Numbered from the stretch's first letter, positions 15,248-24,477 are shown. The stretch: DNA of 35,051 bases from an uncultured Muribaculaceae bacterium (GCA_910586595.1 CAJUJB010000028.1:1-35051); one strand, 5' to 3'. Numbers and translations are program-made. Notes: generated from the sequence alone by a model not told the origin.

Positions 15248-15502
15248 TGCAGAAGTGGGTAGAGGATTTGGGGTAACGGTAATTTTCGTTTTGAAAATCG
15301 GGTGAAACGATTGTGGAACCTATCGCGCATGGCGATTTCTTTCCGAGCGTAAAATTAAGGTTTTTTTTGCGGAGTTGAGTGTTAAAGAAAGTTAATCAGT
15401 ACTATGCGCACGAACCATTCTCCCGCCCGCCGTGTTTGATAGTCATAATTACTGATTTTGCACTGTGTTTTTTCATGGTATTAGATTTAAGGTTAAAGAT
15501 TG
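15248..15502. other. Gene-free gap between the response regulator and the orphan terminator
   Basis: I see no credible coding region. It must hold the minus-strand promoter of the two-component operon. On the plus strand there is TTTTG at 15456-15460 and, after 21 nt, TAGATTTA (15482-15489), an imperfect promoter match lying just before the terminator hairpin. Confidence 0.4.
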
Positions 15503-15533
15503 TCGGTTGTCGCGAGACAGCCGATTTTTTTTT
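15503..15533 (+). terminator. Orphan plus-strand intrinsic terminator
   Basis: TCGGTTGTC (15503-15511) pairs over 9 bp (one G-U) with GACAGCCGA (15516-15524) around a GCGA tetraloop and is followed by T9 (15525-15533). On the minus strand there is no T-tract after it, so it does not serve apbE. No plus-strand gene lies upstream. Confidence 0.85.
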
Positions 15534-15538
15534 ATTAC

Positions 15539-16531
15539 TCAGTGCTCAAACGGGAACTTTGGCGAGGCAAGCATGACCAGTGAATCTCCTTCAATCGTAA
15601 CTATCAGCCCTTGGGCTCCAGCGCGCCCGAGGATGGCGAGTGCGCTGTCGGGTACGGCAGCTGCCATGCATGCTGTGGCAAGCGCATCGGCAGTGGCGCA
15701 GTCGCCGGCTACTACAGTCGCTGCCGGAATCATTCCTCTTACCGGTCGTCCGGTGACAGGTGATAAAGTATGGCCGTAGACATCTCCCGACGCATCTGTG
15801 CGGAAGTTTCTGTAGTTGCCAGAACTTGCCATAGCAGTTTTTATTGGGCCGAGAGTTGCCACACTCAGCCGCTCATGCCCGAAACCCGACGTTGGTGAAT
15901 CGATCTGTATTCTCCAGGGGCGCCCTTTCGGGTTGAAGCCCTTGGCCAGCACTTCACCGCCTATCTCAATCATGTAATTCTCAATTCCGGCAGCCTCAAG
16001 AACACGTCCGACACAATCTACGCCGTAACCTTTGGCAATTGATGAAAAATCAAACACTGTCGCCTGGCTTTTCTTTGAGATTCTGAAGTACTCATCTATC
16101 ATGCAATCCTGGATGCCTACAGATGCCAGTGCTTCAGTGATGGCACTGTCGGTGGGTTGTGATTCTATTTCTTTGCGTCCGAAGCCCCAAAGATCGGTAA
16201 GTGGGCCGACTGTCGGATCGTATACTCCACCGGAAAAACGGTTTATTTTCTGTGCCAGCATGAAAACTTCAGCAAAAGGTGCCGATGCTGAGTCGAGGGT
16301 ACCTGCGTTGATGCGTGACACTGTCGACGTGGGATTAAACATCGACAATTCTCTGTCTATCATTGCAAGCGTCGAAGCAATACTATCGTCCATCGATCGC
16401 TTGGATTTATAGACAATATGGTATGAGGTACCCCATGTCTGACCGTCTGTAGTGAAATATTTTTCGCTACAACTTGCGAATGTCAAAATTATTGCCGAAA
16501 TTAGCGGCAGAATTATAAATCTTCGTTTCAT
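15539..16531 (-). CDS. apbE: FAD:protein FMN transferase, lipoprotein
   Basis: ApbE attaches FMN to a threonine of exported flavoproteins such as the NqrB/NqrC and RnfG subunits, using FAD and Mg2+. The 330-residue protein has a lipoprotein signal (MKRRFIILPL...LTFASC, C21). Family motifs are visible: GTSYHIVY near residue 35, GVYDPTVGPL, DFSSIAKGYGVD, ENYMIEIGGEV, TAMASSGNYRNF, YGHTLSPVTGRPV and the metal/FAD-binding DCATADALATA. In Bacteroidota its usual client is the Na+-NQR complex, which is not in this window. A TACTTTTG box lies on the minus strand at 16561-16554. Confidence 0.95.
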   Translation of the reverse strand: MKRRFIILPLISAIILTFASCSEKYFTTDGQTWGTSYHIVYKSKRSMDDSIASTLAMIDRELSMFNPTSTVSRINAGTLDSASAPFAEVFMLAQKINRFSGGVYDPTVGPLTDLWGFGRKEIESQPTDSAITEALASVGIQDCMIDEYFRISKKSQATVFDFSSIAKGYGVDCVGRVLEAAGIENYMIEIGGEVLAKGFNPKGRPWRIQIDSPTSGFGHERLSVATLGPIKTAMASSGNYRNFRTDASGDVYGHTLSPVTGRPVRGMIPAATVVAGDCATADALATACMAAAVPDSALAILGRAGAQGLIVTIEGDSLVMLASPKFPFEH

Positions 16532-16553
16532 CCTAAAACCATTTTTCTTTCTG

Positions 16554-16587
16554 CAAAAGTAAAAAATATTTCTTGACCGTGAACAAA
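16554..16587 (-). promoter_or_regulatory. Likely promoter of apbE
   Basis: On the minus strand TTTG (16587-16584) is followed after 22 nt by TACTTTTG (16561-16554), 23 nt before the apbE ATG. The -7 box is perfect; the spacer is slightly longer than usual. Confidence 0.55.
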
Positions 16588-16690
16588 CATCCCTATTTAG
16601 TTGTTTGTTGTTGAAAGTGCATCTTACCGCACATAATCTATCTCACTAACCCTCGGGTATTCCCGCCCGCAAAAAAACACAGAAACTACC

Positions 16691-17263
16691 ATGCATCGTT
16701 CGTTTATTTTTCTCGCCGAAGGATTTGAAGAAATCGAAGCCCTGACCGTTGTCGACGTGATGCGTCGAGCCGGAATGGATATAAAGACCGTCTCTATCAC
16801 CTCCGACCGCACCGTGACAGGTGCTCATGGAATACCCGTCACCGCCGATATTACCTTTAAGGAAGCTGACTTCGGTGGTTCGGAGTGGCTTATTCTCCCC
16901 GGAGGTATGCCCGGTGCGACCAATCTGGCAGCCGATGAGGCTCTCTGCGACCTGCTCAAGGTTCATAAAGGAAAGTTAGCCGCCATCTGCGCAGCTCCTG
17001 GCGTCGTTCTGGCTCCTCTCGGATTGCTTGAAGGCAAGGAAGCCACATGTTATCCGGGTTTCGACAAGCAGTGCAAGGAAGGTGGCGCGATTATGCGCGA
17101 TGTGCCCGTTATGGCCACTGAGCGCCTCATTACAGGTAATGGCCCGAGCGCAGCCCTCCGTTTCGCGCTTGCAATTGTGGCTAATTCGCTCGGCGACAGT
17201 CACGCACAGCAGATTGGCTCAGCCATGCTCTTCTATCCCAAGTCGATGAACTATTACTTCTGA
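16691..17263 (+). CDS. DJ-1/PfpI family protein (YajL-like)
   Basis: The 190-residue protein has the DJ-1 length and order: RSFIFLAEGFEEIEALTVVDVMRRAGM with the conserved glutamate E16, WLILPGGMPGATNLA, and the nucleophile elbow AAICAAPGVV with the reactive cysteine C100. The Glu-Cys pair is that of true DJ-1/YajL proteins. Proposed roles in the family (glyoxalase, deglycase, oxidative-stress protection) are debated, so I do not assign one. It stands alone on this strand and ends at a strong terminator. Confidence 0.92.
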   Translation: MHRSFIFLAEGFEEIEALTVVDVMRRAGMDIKTVSITSDRTVTGAHGIPVTADITFKEADFGGSEWLILPGGMPGATNLAADEALCDLLKVHKGKLAAICAAPGVVLAPLGLLEGKEATCYPGFDKQCKEGGAIMRDVPVMATERLITGNGPSAALRFALAIVANSLGDSHAQQIGSAMLFYPKSMNYYF

Positions 17264-17296
17264 TATATTCTTCCGGTCAGTGCCGGGTAAAATAAG

Positions 17297-17346
17297 ACCC
17301 TCCGCAGCTCTTTCTTTTTACTGAGCTGCGGAGGGTAATTTTTTTA
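17297..17346. terminator. Terminator between DJ-1 gene and DUF4293 gene
   Basis: ACCCTCCGCAGCTC (17297-17310) pairs perfectly with GAGCTGCGGAGGGT (17323-17336), followed by AATTTTTTTT on the plus strand. It ends the DJ-1 gene and may also block transcription from the other side. Confidence 0.92.
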
Positions 17347-17357
17347 AGTGGATAACC

Positions 17358-17780
17358 TTAGCGGAGACGGTCGTAGCTCCGGAGGAGATTACGGTCTTTA
17401 CGCATGAAGCGGTAGGCGGCCAGTGCGCAGATCAGGGTGAGAACAAGCAATACGACGCCTCCGGTCCAGATAAGTTCTGCATCAGGCATTGATGCATAGA
17501 GCATGAAGCCGCAAGTCACAATTGATGCGCACACAAGCACTATTGATATGAGTGTGGCAGTCATCTGACGCTTGAGATTTTTGAATAAGAACAGTCCGAT
17601 GACCAGCAGCGCGGCTATGACGAGATTCAGAATAAGGAACACGGGCGCGTCTTTTACAAATACAGACGTGGGTTCGGCTCCGTCGACAGCTGCGCGAACA
17701 GCATAAGGTGTGCTGCAAAAAATGCACATGAGCACAATGGCGATGAGGAGAAGAAGGTTTTGCCAGCGTTGAATTACCAT
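17358..17780 (-). CDS. DUF4293 family membrane protein
   Basis: This 140-residue protein has four hydrophobic segments (about 8-28, 45-66, 73-93, 104-124). The start MVIQRWQNLLLLIA and the end RKDRNLLRSYDRLR match the pattern of the Bacteroidota-specific DUF4293 family (IQR-Q at the front, L-RS-DRLR at the end). Function is unknown. It is the last gene of the dcp-led operon, 38 nt after the TPR gene. Confidence 0.82.
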   Translation of the reverse strand: MVIQRWQNLLLLIAIVLMCIFCSTPYAVRAAVDGAEPTSVFVKDAPVFLILNLVIAALLVIGLFLFKNLKRQMTATLISIVLVCASIVTCGFMLYASMPDAELIWTGGVVLLVLTLICALAAYRFMRKDRNLLRSYDRLR

Positions 17781-17818
17781 GAGATGTTATTGTTTAAGTT
17801 TAGAAGAATGATTTTTTG

Positions 17819-20017
17819 TCAGATTATGTTGCCGAAGTCACTTCCGTATCTCTGGTATCGACCTATCTCATCCATTAACGGTAGGGTGCTTGCTCCAGCA
17901 TGATTTTCGATTATATAGTCAAGGCCCATGTCGAATGCTGTTTGGGAATCTCCCGATTGCTGAGCCAGTGCGTCGGCTTTGGCGGAAAGGGCTACGGCTT
18001 CAGGACGACGGCCTGTGAGCCACATCAACACAGCGTGTCGGTGCATGGTCGCCGGGGTGACGGGGGCGCGTGAAAACATGTCTTCTGCCATGTCGTAGTC
18101 GCCGGCCACTGTCAATGCCCACGCAAGGTCGCCTTTGACAGAATTGTCGTCTTCCGGCAGCACGTAGTCGATATTGTGATACACACCTACCACATCATCC
18201 CAGCGCCCGAGGCGCTTGTAGATATGGGCAAGCATGTCGAGATACTCCCGATTGGTGCTGTTTTCCTCCATCAGGGGTAGTAGAGTGTCGGCCGCGAGCT
18301 GGGTCTGACCAGAGCCATCATAAGCGGAGGCAAGTCGTAGGGCCGTCCACACATCGCCCGGAACCAGAGCCAGGGCGCGGGTGTAGTATTCGGTTGCTTC
18401 ATCGACAAGGCCTGTCATTTCTTTGGCGAAGCCTGCCTTGCGAAGATGCGGGGCGTCGAGAGGGGTAATTGTATCGATCGCGCTGTATAGCTCACATGCC
18501 TGGTCGTATCGCCGTGTGCTGAATAAACTGTCGGCTATTTCAAGTTCTGTATCGGGCGCAAACGCCAGATAATTACCAAAGAATGAGGTGAGGGGAAGCT
18601 TGGATAGAGTATCTTTGAATTCTGCCGCTGCCCGGAATAACCGGAAGAAACGGTAGATGTTTTTTACTGAATTGTTTATAAGAGCTCTACGACTCAGACG
18701 TGAGGCCTGGTTGAGCATCTGCTGGAATTCCTCCGAGGAGCTTGCCTGATACATCTGTGCCGACATGGCTTCAAGGGCTGCCGACCGCATCTGTGCAGGA
18801 GTTTGCGCTATGGTAAGGAGGAGCGCATATTTATCACTGTCGCAGAGAACCGGCATGCGCGCGATGGTGTCGGCAATGGCAGCGCCTTCACCGTCGACAA
18901 CCGGGGCGAGCGAGCTGTGCGCAGGGTGGAAGGGGAGGAACCAATGCCCCATGGTATTGAAGAAGTCGAAAGACCGTATCTTGCCGAGGGTGTCCATAAA
19001 TACGTCGTCACCTTTCTGCTGAGCCTCGGCGAATCTTTTTATTGAGTCGAAGCCTTCTGAGCTGATGCCTTCGCTCAGCCACTCCGGATTCATGAGCATC
19101 TCCTGAGCCTTTTCCGGATCAAGATCCCGTAATTTGGAGTCAAATTCACGCCCCATTCCACGTAGACGCGGTTCAATCTCTTCTCTAAATTCTTTGGATA
19201 CCTGTTCTGTGCCGAGCGACCGTACCCATTCAGCCACTACGTTGGCTATGTCGTCAGGGTGAGTATCGATGAGTTGTGTGGCTACATCTTCAAGCTTGCT
19301 CACATCAATGTCGGCGCCAAGATTCTCGCGTATGGAGAGGACAGTCCATACAGCTGCTGTTGTCGACAGTAACTCTTCTTCAGAGGCATGGGCGGCCAGT
19401 AGAATGCGGAAATAATCCTCGATAGGGTAGCGTTGCAATGCAAGGCCGAGCGAAGCAAGCCACATCACCCGGTCGTGAAGTGGCAGTGTGCCGTCGGTAA
19501 TGATGCTTTCGAGCAGCCCCGATGTCTCTTCGCTGACGGGAAACTCTACCCATATACGCAGGAATATGTCAGACGCCAGACGCTCGAGTGGGGCGCGCCG
19601 GCGTGTGTCGGTCAATGCGAGAGTGTCGGTTTTCAGGCGGTCAAGTTCAGCAAGGTAGTCGCTGATGAGTGATGCGAGGGTCTCTTCGGGTCGCATGCGC
19701 GCATAGCGCAGCTGTGCGCTGGCCATGGTTGTGTCGAGGGCGGCTTCTGTTTCGGTCTCTATCCGGTGCAGAAGTGTGCGCATATCAGCCTTTATTGACG
19801 CCAGTGTCGCTTCAAGATCCGGCATGTCGTTGTTGCCTGCGATGAAACGGAGCATGTAGAAATACCGGGCCTCAAGGGATTCGCTGGCTCTCGACAGATC
19901 GGAAGATATTCGTGAGGCGGCGCGCAGATGCGAGAACGCCCTGGCCAGAAGACCGGAGTTGAGATTGAGGCGGCACTGGTAGGCTTCTTCGCGGGAGAAG
20001 GTGTAGTCGGGGGTCAT
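17819..20017 (-). CDS. Large TPR-repeat protein of unknown function
   Basis: I chose the ATG at 20017 (MTPDYTFSREEAY), three bases from the stop of the upstream gene; an in-frame ATG at 20053 would overlap that gene by 34 nt. The 732-residue protein has no signal peptide. The first ~500 residues are helical without a family I recognise, and contain the striking segment FFNTMGHWFLPFHPAHSSL. The last ~220 residues hold TPR-like repeats (YDQACELYSAIDTI; GLVDEATEYYTRALALVPGD; GQTQLAADTLLPLMEENS; RWDDVVGVYHNIDYVLPED; YDMAEDMFSRA). It is probably cytoplasmic and binds other proteins. Position between a small membrane protein and DUF4293 suggests a membrane-linked role, but this is inference. Confidence 0.72.
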   Translation of the reverse strand: MTPDYTFSREEAYQCRLNLNSGLLARAFSHLRAASRISSDLSRASESLEARYFYMLRFIAGNNDMPDLEATLASIKADMRTLLHRIETETEAALDTTMASAQLRYARMRPEETLASLISDYLAELDRLKTDTLALTDTRRRAPLERLASDIFLRIWVEFPVSEETSGLLESIITDGTLPLHDRVMWLASLGLALQRYPIEDYFRILLAAHASEEELLSTTAAVWTVLSIRENLGADIDVSKLEDVATQLIDTHPDDIANVVAEWVRSLGTEQVSKEFREEIEPRLRGMGREFDSKLRDLDPEKAQEMLMNPEWLSEGISSEGFDSIKRFAEAQQKGDDVFMDTLGKIRSFDFFNTMGHWFLPFHPAHSSLAPVVDGEGAAIADTIARMPVLCDSDKYALLLTIAQTPAQMRSAALEAMSAQMYQASSSEEFQQMLNQASRLSRRALINNSVKNIYRFFRLFRAAAEFKDTLSKLPLTSFFGNYLAFAPDTELEIADSLFSTRRYDQACELYSAIDTITPLDAPHLRKAGFAKEMTGLVDEATEYYTRALALVPGDVWTALRLASAYDGSGQTQLAADTLLPLMEENSTNREYLDMLAHIYKRLGRWDDVVGVYHNIDYVLPEDDNSVKGDLAWALTVAGDYDMAEDMFSRAPVTPATMHRHAVLMWLTGRRPEAVALSAKADALAQQSGDSQTAFDMGLDYIIENHAGASTLPLMDEIGRYQRYGSDFGNII

Positions 20018-20019
20018 GT

Positions 20020-20532
20020 TTAAGTGTTTTTGAAGCCCTGAAGGTCGGGCCATAACTCGGTTGGGATCAGGAGAAAATTGATGCCGAGAGGCTTGGCCGG
20101 CGCCGGCACGCAGTAAAAACGCCGTTGGGGAGTGGCTTCTTCAAGTGCGGCGGCGTCAAGCGTAATCTGACCGACAGCTTCCGGTTCGGCGGCATCTTTG
20201 TCGTCATCGTCAGGTGAAGGCCATGTGTAGAAAACAATTGTAAGATTACCGTCGGGGCCGAAGGTCCATGTCTGAGGCCTCAAGAGCCAGCGCATCGAGC
20301 TGTGTGCCGCCATGGCAAGCCATGTCAACGACAAAACCATGGGGTAGACGATGAAGAGCAGCATCAGCGCCACATAGAGAAACCGTGTGTCGTAGGCTCC
20401 GGCAATCGCGGCTGAGGCTATCAGCAATGCGGGGAGCCATGCGATGCTCCACAGCCGCCTGCGGGCCACCGCATTTACATAGTCGGTGGCCCGGACGGTA
20501 AAACGTGGAGTGGTGATGCCTGCTGGCGTCAT
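20020..20532 (-). CDS. Small membrane protein with cytoplasmic or periplasmic tail, unknown
   Basis: The 170-residue protein has two adjacent hydrophobic helices (about 29-46 and 50-74) and a C-terminal soluble part of ~90 residues with an acidic stretch (PSPDDDDKDAAEPEAVG) and the end LLIPTELWPDLQGFKNT. The two-helix plus beta-rich tail layout recalls YcxB-like proteins, but the match is weak and I do not assign it. Its ATG overlaps the TGA of dcp (TGATG), and its stop is next to the TPR gene start, so all three are translated together. Confidence 0.65.
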   Translation of the reverse strand: MTPAGITTPRFTVRATDYVNAVARRRLWSIAWLPALLIASAAIAGAYDTRFLYVALMLLFIVYPMVLSLTWLAMAAHSSMRWLLRPQTWTFGPDGNLTIVFYTWPSPDDDDKDAAEPEAVGQITLDAAALEEATPQRRFYCVPAPAKPLGINFLLIPTELWPDLQGFKNT

Positions 20533-22670
20533 CAGTCTTTATTAAGAGGTGCGACTTTTGTCTCCGGTGCGGCCTTGATGCCGTCACGGATGAGTAGGGC
20601 GTCGATAGTCGGATCCTGACCGCGGAAACGACGGTACAATTCCGCCGGATTCTCAGTTCCGCCGCGGGTGAGGACATTATTGCGGAAACTATCGGCTGTC
20701 TCGCGGTCGAAAATTCCGTGTTCCTTGAAGTATGCGAATGCGTCAGCATCGAGGACTTCGGCCCATTTATAGCTATAATATCCGGCAGCGTATCCGCCTG
20801 AGAAAATATGGCTGAACTGGGTTGAAGTCATGGCTCCCTCTACATCCGGGAAGATGCGCACACTCTCGATGGCTGCTCGTTCAAAGGCAACAGGGTCGTC
20901 GACCGGAGCGGTGATTGTATGCCAGGCCATGTCGAGATAGCCGAATGCCAGCTGGCGCATGCAAGCGTAGGCAGCCCCGTATTGAGAGGAGGATACCAGA
21001 CGTGCCACTAAGTCTGCGGGGATGGGCTCGCCGGTTTCGTAATGGCGGGCGAATCCATCAAGAAATTCTTTTTCGGTCAGGTAGTTTTCATTGAACTGAG
21101 AGGGCAGCTCAACGAAGTCACGGTATACGGCTGTGCCCGAAAGAGACGCATATTTAGTGTCGGCAAGCAGGCCATGGAGTGAGTGGCCGAATTCATGCAG
21201 GAAGGTTTCAACTTCGTACGGAGTCAGAAGAGAGGGCTTGCCGGCTGTGGGCTTGGTGAAGTTCATCACTATCGACACGTGCGGGCGAGAACTGCTGCCA
21301 TCTTCTGCCTGGAATTCTTCTTTGAAGTTGGTCATCCATGCACCGGGGCGTTTTGATGCGCGGGGGAAGAAGTCGGTGTAGAGCACACCGAGCCAACGGC
21401 CATTCTCATCGGCTACATCATAGGCTTTGACGTCGGGATGATATACCTCGATAGAGTCGTTAGGAGTAAAGGTAAGGCCGTAGAGGCGTGTGGCGAGGCC
21501 GAAGACTCCGCGGGTCACATTTTCAAGTTCGAAGTAAGGGCGAAGCGCCTCTTCGTCGAATGAGTATTTCTCAGCCTTAAGTTTATTGGAGTAATAAGAG
21601 TAATCCCAAGGGTTGATGGTCACGGGATGCCCTTCGAGCTTTGAGGCAAATTCGGTGAGTTCTGCCATTTCTGCGTCCAAGGCGGGGCGATAAGCTTCGC
21701 GAAGGCGGTCAAGAAGATCATATACGGCTTCGGGATTCTGGGCCATGGTGCGTCGGAGGGTATGCTGGGCATAGTTCTCGCTGCCGAGAAGACGGGCTAT
21801 CTCCATGCGGATCTCGGATATCCGGCGTACGTTCTCTACGTTGGAGTATTCGCCTTTGGTGTTGCGGCCCGAATAGAGACGGTACATTTTTTCTCGGAGG
21901 TCGGGTCGTGAGGAGTATTTGAGGAAGGCTGTATAGACGGGCTGGTCAAGAGTGAAAAGATATTCACCCTCGCGGCCTTTGGCTTTGGCTGCTTCTGCTG
22001 CGGCGGTTACAGAGCTTTCAGGGAGCCCGGCGAGATCGTCGGCACCGAGGTAAATCTCGTATGTCGCCATTTCTTTGAGTACATTCTGACCGAATGCGGT
22101 GGTAAGGGCTGAAAGTTCAGAGGTGAGCTCACGGTATTTCTCGCGGTCGGCGCCCTGAAGATTGGCTCCGGAGAGGGCAAATGAGTCGTAGGTCTTTTCG
22201 AGGAGCATCATGTCTTCCTTGTCGAGGTTCCAGAGCTCACGATTGTCGTAAACTTCCTTGACTCTTTTCCAGAGTTCTTCATTGAGTATGATCGAGGTGG
22301 AGTAATCGCTCAGTTTGGCAGAAGCTTCCATGGCCACCTCCATCATCTTGTCGGTCGATTCGGCCGAGAGGAGGGGATAGAATACACCAAGTACCCGGTC
22401 GAGATCGGCGCCAGCGTGTTCAAGCGCCACTATGGTATTCTCAAAGTCGGGACGCGAACGTTGCATGGTGATGGCGTTAATCTCGGCACGCGCTTTGGCT
22501 ATTGCGTTGTCGATGGCTGGCATCCACTGCGAGTCGTCTATTTTTGAAAAAGGTGCCGTGCCGTGTACTGTTGCGAACGGCTGGCTGAATACTGTGTCTG
22601 CTGCTTGCGTCATATGAGATGCTGTCAGAAGTGAGAAGGCGGTCAATGCTGTCAGAAGAATTCTTTTCAT
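20532..22670 (-). CDS. dcp: M3 family peptidyl-dipeptidase
   Basis: This 712-residue zinc peptidase has a signal peptide (MKRILLTALTAFSLLTASHMTQAAD), so it acts in the periplasm, unlike cytoplasmic E. coli Dcp. The active-site motif is FLHEFGHSLHGLLADTKYAS, with the third zinc ligand region in FVELPSQFNENY. Other M3 blocks are present: YFPRASKRPGAW-like segment DFFPRASKRPGAWM, and the C-terminal GYAAGYYSYKWAEVLDADAFAYF. It removes dipeptides from peptide C-termini (EC 3.4.15.5). It is the first gene of a four-gene operon. A TATTTTTG box on the minus strand at 22701-22694 lies 24 nt upstream. Confidence 0.93.
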   Translation of the reverse strand: MKRILLTALTAFSLLTASHMTQAADTVFSQPFATVHGTAPFSKIDDSQWMPAIDNAIAKARAEINAITMQRSRPDFENTIVALEHAGADLDRVLGVFYPLLSAESTDKMMEVAMEASAKLSDYSTSIILNEELWKRVKEVYDNRELWNLDKEDMMLLEKTYDSFALSGANLQGADREKYRELTSELSALTTAFGQNVLKEMATYEIYLGADDLAGLPESSVTAAAEAAKAKGREGEYLFTLDQPVYTAFLKYSSRPDLREKMYRLYSGRNTKGEYSNVENVRRISEIRMEIARLLGSENYAQHTLRRTMAQNPEAVYDLLDRLREAYRPALDAEMAELTEFASKLEGHPVTINPWDYSYYSNKLKAEKYSFDEEALRPYFELENVTRGVFGLATRLYGLTFTPNDSIEVYHPDVKAYDVADENGRWLGVLYTDFFPRASKRPGAWMTNFKEEFQAEDGSSSRPHVSIVMNFTKPTAGKPSLLTPYEVETFLHEFGHSLHGLLADTKYASLSGTAVYRDFVELPSQFNENYLTEKEFLDGFARHYETGEPIPADLVARLVSSSQYGAAYACMRQLAFGYLDMAWHTITAPVDDPVAFERAAIESVRIFPDVEGAMTSTQFSHIFSGGYAAGYYSYKWAEVLDADAFAYFKEHGIFDRETADSFRNNVLTRGGTENPAELYRRFRGQDPTIDALLIRDGIKAAPETKVAPLNKD

Positions 22671-22693
22671 TGGCTTGTGTTAATGATAAAACA

Positions 22694-22701
22694 CAAAAAT
22701 A
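22694..22701 (-). promoter_or_regulatory. Likely -7 box of the dcp operon
   Basis: Minus-strand TATTTTTG, a full TAnnTTTG match 24 nt before the dcp start codon. No clear -33 element is visible. Confidence 0.45.
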
Positions 22702-22761
22702 CAAAAATTGTGCCGAATCGTGCCAGAGAGGCACGTTAAAGAATGTTGGAGGTCAGAAAAA

Positions 22762-22791
22762 GAAGATTTCCCGCCGATAGGACGGGAAATC
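22762..22791 (-). terminator. Terminator of the acyl-CoA synthetase gene
   Basis: On the minus strand GATTTCCCG (22791-22783) pairs with CGGGAAATC (22773-22765), then TTCTTTTTCT follows. It lies 3 nt beyond the stop codon and upstream of the dcp promoter. Confidence 0.8.
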
Positions 22792-22794
22792 CGC

Positions 22795-24453
22795 TTAATG
22801 CTGATAGAGATAACGCTTGATCGACCGCTTGGGCGTCTTTTCAAATTCTTCCTGGAAAATCTTGAAGTCGGCGATCTGGCTATAGGCCGGGAGCTCAGGA
22901 TTCAACTTCTGTATATTCTGCCGCATCTGCTCCTCGATCTGCTCCATGCTCATCCCCTGGCGCGAGGCATTCTCGATGTCGGGATATATAAGAGCTACGA
23001 GTTTATTGTCTTTGTCTACGATGAGCGATTCGGCCACGTATGGCATGTTGTTGAGCATCTGCTCGATTTCTTCGGGATAGATATTCTGGCCTGACGGGCC
23101 GAGGATCATACTTTTGTCGCGGCCGCGTATATAGAGATAGCCGTCTGCGTCGACGTTGCAGATGTCACCTGTGTTCATCCAGCCGTCTTTGTCGAATACG
23201 GCGGCTGTCGCGTCGTCGTTCTTGTAGTAGCCTTGCATTACATTGGCGCCTTTTACCCACAGCACGCCTGCCTGATTGGCGGGGTCGGGCGAATCGACAC
23301 GCATCTCCATGCGGTCGACTATCTTGCCGCAGGATCCGGGCCGCTGTTTATCCCAGGGGGCATAGGCAATCAGCGGGCCGCATTCTGTCATGCCATACCC
23401 AACGGTATATGGAAAGGCTATGCGGCGAAGGAAGGTTTCGACGTCTTTGTTCAGACCGGCACCTCCGATAATGAGTTCCTTCAACTGGCCTCCGAAGGTT
23501 GATTCAAGCCGATCTTTGATTTTGCCTAACAGGTGATCGTCGACAAACGGAACATGCATCAGCATCTTCATCAGAGGTTTGTCGAGCAATGGGAAGACCT
23601 TGGTCTTCACTATTTTCTCAATGATGAGAGGCACTGCCACGATGAGTTTTGGCTTGACTTCTGCAAAGGCGTCCATGATCACCTTGGGCGAAGGGGTGCG
23701 GGTTAGGAAGAAGATATGGCAACCTTTTACAAATGGATGGAGAAGCTCGATGGTCAGGCCGAACATGTGCGCCAGGGGCAACATACACACCATGCCGTCG
23801 CCAGGAAGGAGGAAGTCAAGGCCGTCGATGGAATACTGGATATTCGACCACATGGCGCCATAGCTGAGCATTACTCCCTTGGAGAATCCTGTTGAACCTG
23901 AAGTGTAGTTGATCAGCGCGAGCTCGCCGGGTTCTGGTCGGCGGTAGACCACATCTTCCGGTGTGAAACGCTCGGGGTAACGTTCACCGAATATTTTATT
24001 AAGATTCTCGCGAGCCTGCGTAAGCCGTTTGTTGCGGGAGAAGAGGAGCGAGTAGTCATTTATGAGAATGGCGCCTTCGAGGCGGGGCATATTGTCGTGA
24101 TCGAGGTTTTCCCAAGTCGATGAGTCGACAAAAAACAATTTGGCCTCCGAGTGGCATACAAGATGGTGCACGTTGTCGGCCTTGAAGTCATGAAGTATGG
24201 GCACGGCCACAGTGCCGTAGGTGAGCGAGGCGATGGCGGCGATGGCCCATTGTGCGCTGTTTTTGCCGCAGAGGGCTATCTTGTCGCCGGGTTTTATGCC
24301 GGCATGCTCGAAAAGGAGGTGCAGTTTGGCAACTTTGCGGGCGACGTCGCGATACTGAAACGACGAACCTTTGAAGTCGGTAAGGGCAAGTCTTTCCCAG
24401 TTCTCGCGCACTGATTGCTCTATATATGCGTTGAGATTATTCTGTGCTTCCAT
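22795..24453 (-). CDS. Long-chain fatty acid-CoA ligase (AMP-binding family)
   Basis: The 552-residue enzyme activates a fatty acid through an acyl-AMP to the CoA thioester. Adenylation motifs are clear: P-loop-like INYTSGSTGFSKGVMLSY (A3), VGYGMTECGPLIAYAP (A5), GWMNTGDICNVDADGYLYIRGRDKSMI (A7/A8) with ILGPSGQNIYPEEIEQML, and the A10 lysine in EFEKTPKRSIKRYLYQH. I start at the ATG at 24453 (MEAQNNLNAYIEQ), because a TAGTTTTG promoter box at 24485-24478 would fall in the coding region if the ATG at 24480 were used. The chain length is not readable from the sequence. It is a single-gene unit closed by its own terminator. Confidence 0.9.
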   Translation of the reverse strand: MEAQNNLNAYIEQSVRENWERLALTDFKGSSFQYRDVARKVAKLHLLFEHAGIKPGDKIALCGKNSAQWAIAAIASLTYGTVAVPILHDFKADNVHHLVCHSEAKLFFVDSSTWENLDHDNMPRLEGAILINDYSLLFSRNKRLTQARENLNKIFGERYPERFTPEDVVYRRPEPGELALINYTSGSTGFSKGVMLSYGAMWSNIQYSIDGLDFLLPGDGMVCMLPLAHMFGLTIELLHPFVKGCHIFFLTRTPSPKVIMDAFAEVKPKLIVAVPLIIEKIVKTKVFPLLDKPLMKMLMHVPFVDDHLLGKIKDRLESTFGGQLKELIIGGAGLNKDVETFLRRIAFPYTVGYGMTECGPLIAYAPWDKQRPGSCGKIVDRMEMRVDSPDPANQAGVLWVKGANVMQGYYKNDDATAAVFDKDGWMNTGDICNVDADGYLYIRGRDKSMILGPSGQNIYPEEIEQMLNNMPYVAESLIVDKDNKLVALIYPDIENASRQGMSMEQIEEQMRQNIQKLNPELPAYSQIADFKIFQEEFEKTPKRSIKRYLYQH

Positions 24454-24477
24454 AGAATTTGGAGTTGAAACATTCTG

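Noticed and set aside
15435..15460. Promoter TTTG/TGATTTTG for a plus-strand RNA
   Set aside because: The spacer is only 14 nt and the second base of the -7 box is wrong.
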